DNA from: an uncultured Terriglobus sp.
Lineage (GTDB): Bacteria > Acidobacteriota > Terriglobia > Terriglobales > Acidobacteriaceae
NCBI GenBank assembly: GCA_937871605.1
Contig: CALMRM010000117.1
Location: 1 to 6,532, forward strand
Reading direction: 5' to 3'
Length of the DNA stretch: 6,532 bases
Shown: in pieces, positions 6,476 to 6,532 of the stretch
Layout of the letters: every line of letters starts with the position of its first letter
How positions within the stretch are numbered: the stretch's first letter is position 1
The notes under the pieces: generated by a model
What the model saw: the letters and a program-made list of their open reading frames with translations, nothing else
What the model was told of the DNA's origin: nothing
The model's database searches: none
Translations under genes and position numbers: made by a program

Positions 6476-6532
6476 GCCCGACACAGCTGGTGGCCGCACG
6501 AAAGCCCGCGAGCTTTTCTACAGTAGCCAGAG

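Noticed and set aside
5168..6499. 443-codon open frame on the minus strand opposite the GH92 gene
   Set aside because: It is antisense to a well-supported GH92 frame, has low-complexity His/Val/Arg-rich content and no family motif. Its first residues come from the 3' repeat-like sequence. It is a GC-rich codon-bias shadow.
6499..6518. Possible terminator hairpin AAAGC-CCGCGA-GCTTTT after GH92
   Set aside because: Only about 5 bp of stem and no real T-tract after it; too weak to call.
1..6532. CRISPR array, insertion sequence, phage or integrase near the tRNA
   Set aside because: No spaced direct repeats, transposase or integrase frame, or duplicated tRNA 3' end (attachment site) was seen.

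Overview
The window most likely comes from a Gram-negative, fairly GC-rich bacterium. An Acidobacteriota member of the Terriglobia type (Terriglobus, Granulicella or Edaphobacter relatives) fits best. The reasons are the KdsB enzyme (Kdo for lipopolysaccharide), the style of the S41-like and PBP1A proteins, and a 3' fragment resembling the 'GTCATCCTGAGCGCAGCGAAGG' dispersed repeat that I associate with that group. This assignment is recollection and inference, not a database result.

Layout: a leftward block occupies 1-3270 and a rightward block 3437-6439, diverging from a 166-base intergenic region (3271-3436). Leftward, in transcription order, are a tRNA with anticodon CAT (3270-3194, probably elongator tRNA-Met), a PDZ/S41-family protein (3049-1778), and a class A penicillin-binding protein of the PBP1A type (1725 to beyond base 1; C-terminus outside the window). 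Rightward are kdsB (3437-4174) and a secreted GH92 family glycosidase (4208-6439). The last 93 bases are non-coding and hold the repeat-like segment.

All four proteins belong to the cell envelope: peptidoglycan polymerisation and cross-linking (PBP1A), a membrane or periplasmic PDZ/S41-fold protein just upstream of it, activation of Kdo for LPS (KdsB), and an exported alpha-mannosidase-type enzyme. The S41-like gene and PBP1A are 52 bases apart on the same strand and are likely co-transcribed. kdsB and the GH92 gene are 33 bases apart and may be as well.

The most notable observation concerns the S41 protein. Its reading frame is intact and its fold-defining motifs are recognisable, but the positions of the catalytic Ser, Lys and Gln of carboxyl-terminal processing proteases hold Gly, Asp and Leu. 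It is best read as a pseudoprotease paired with a peptidoglycan synthase. Smaller oddities are an A31-C39 mismatch in the tRNA, an inverted repeat between the tRNA leader and its acceptor strand, a PBP1A gene with no upstream ATG, and a divergent GH92 N-terminus and active-site motif.
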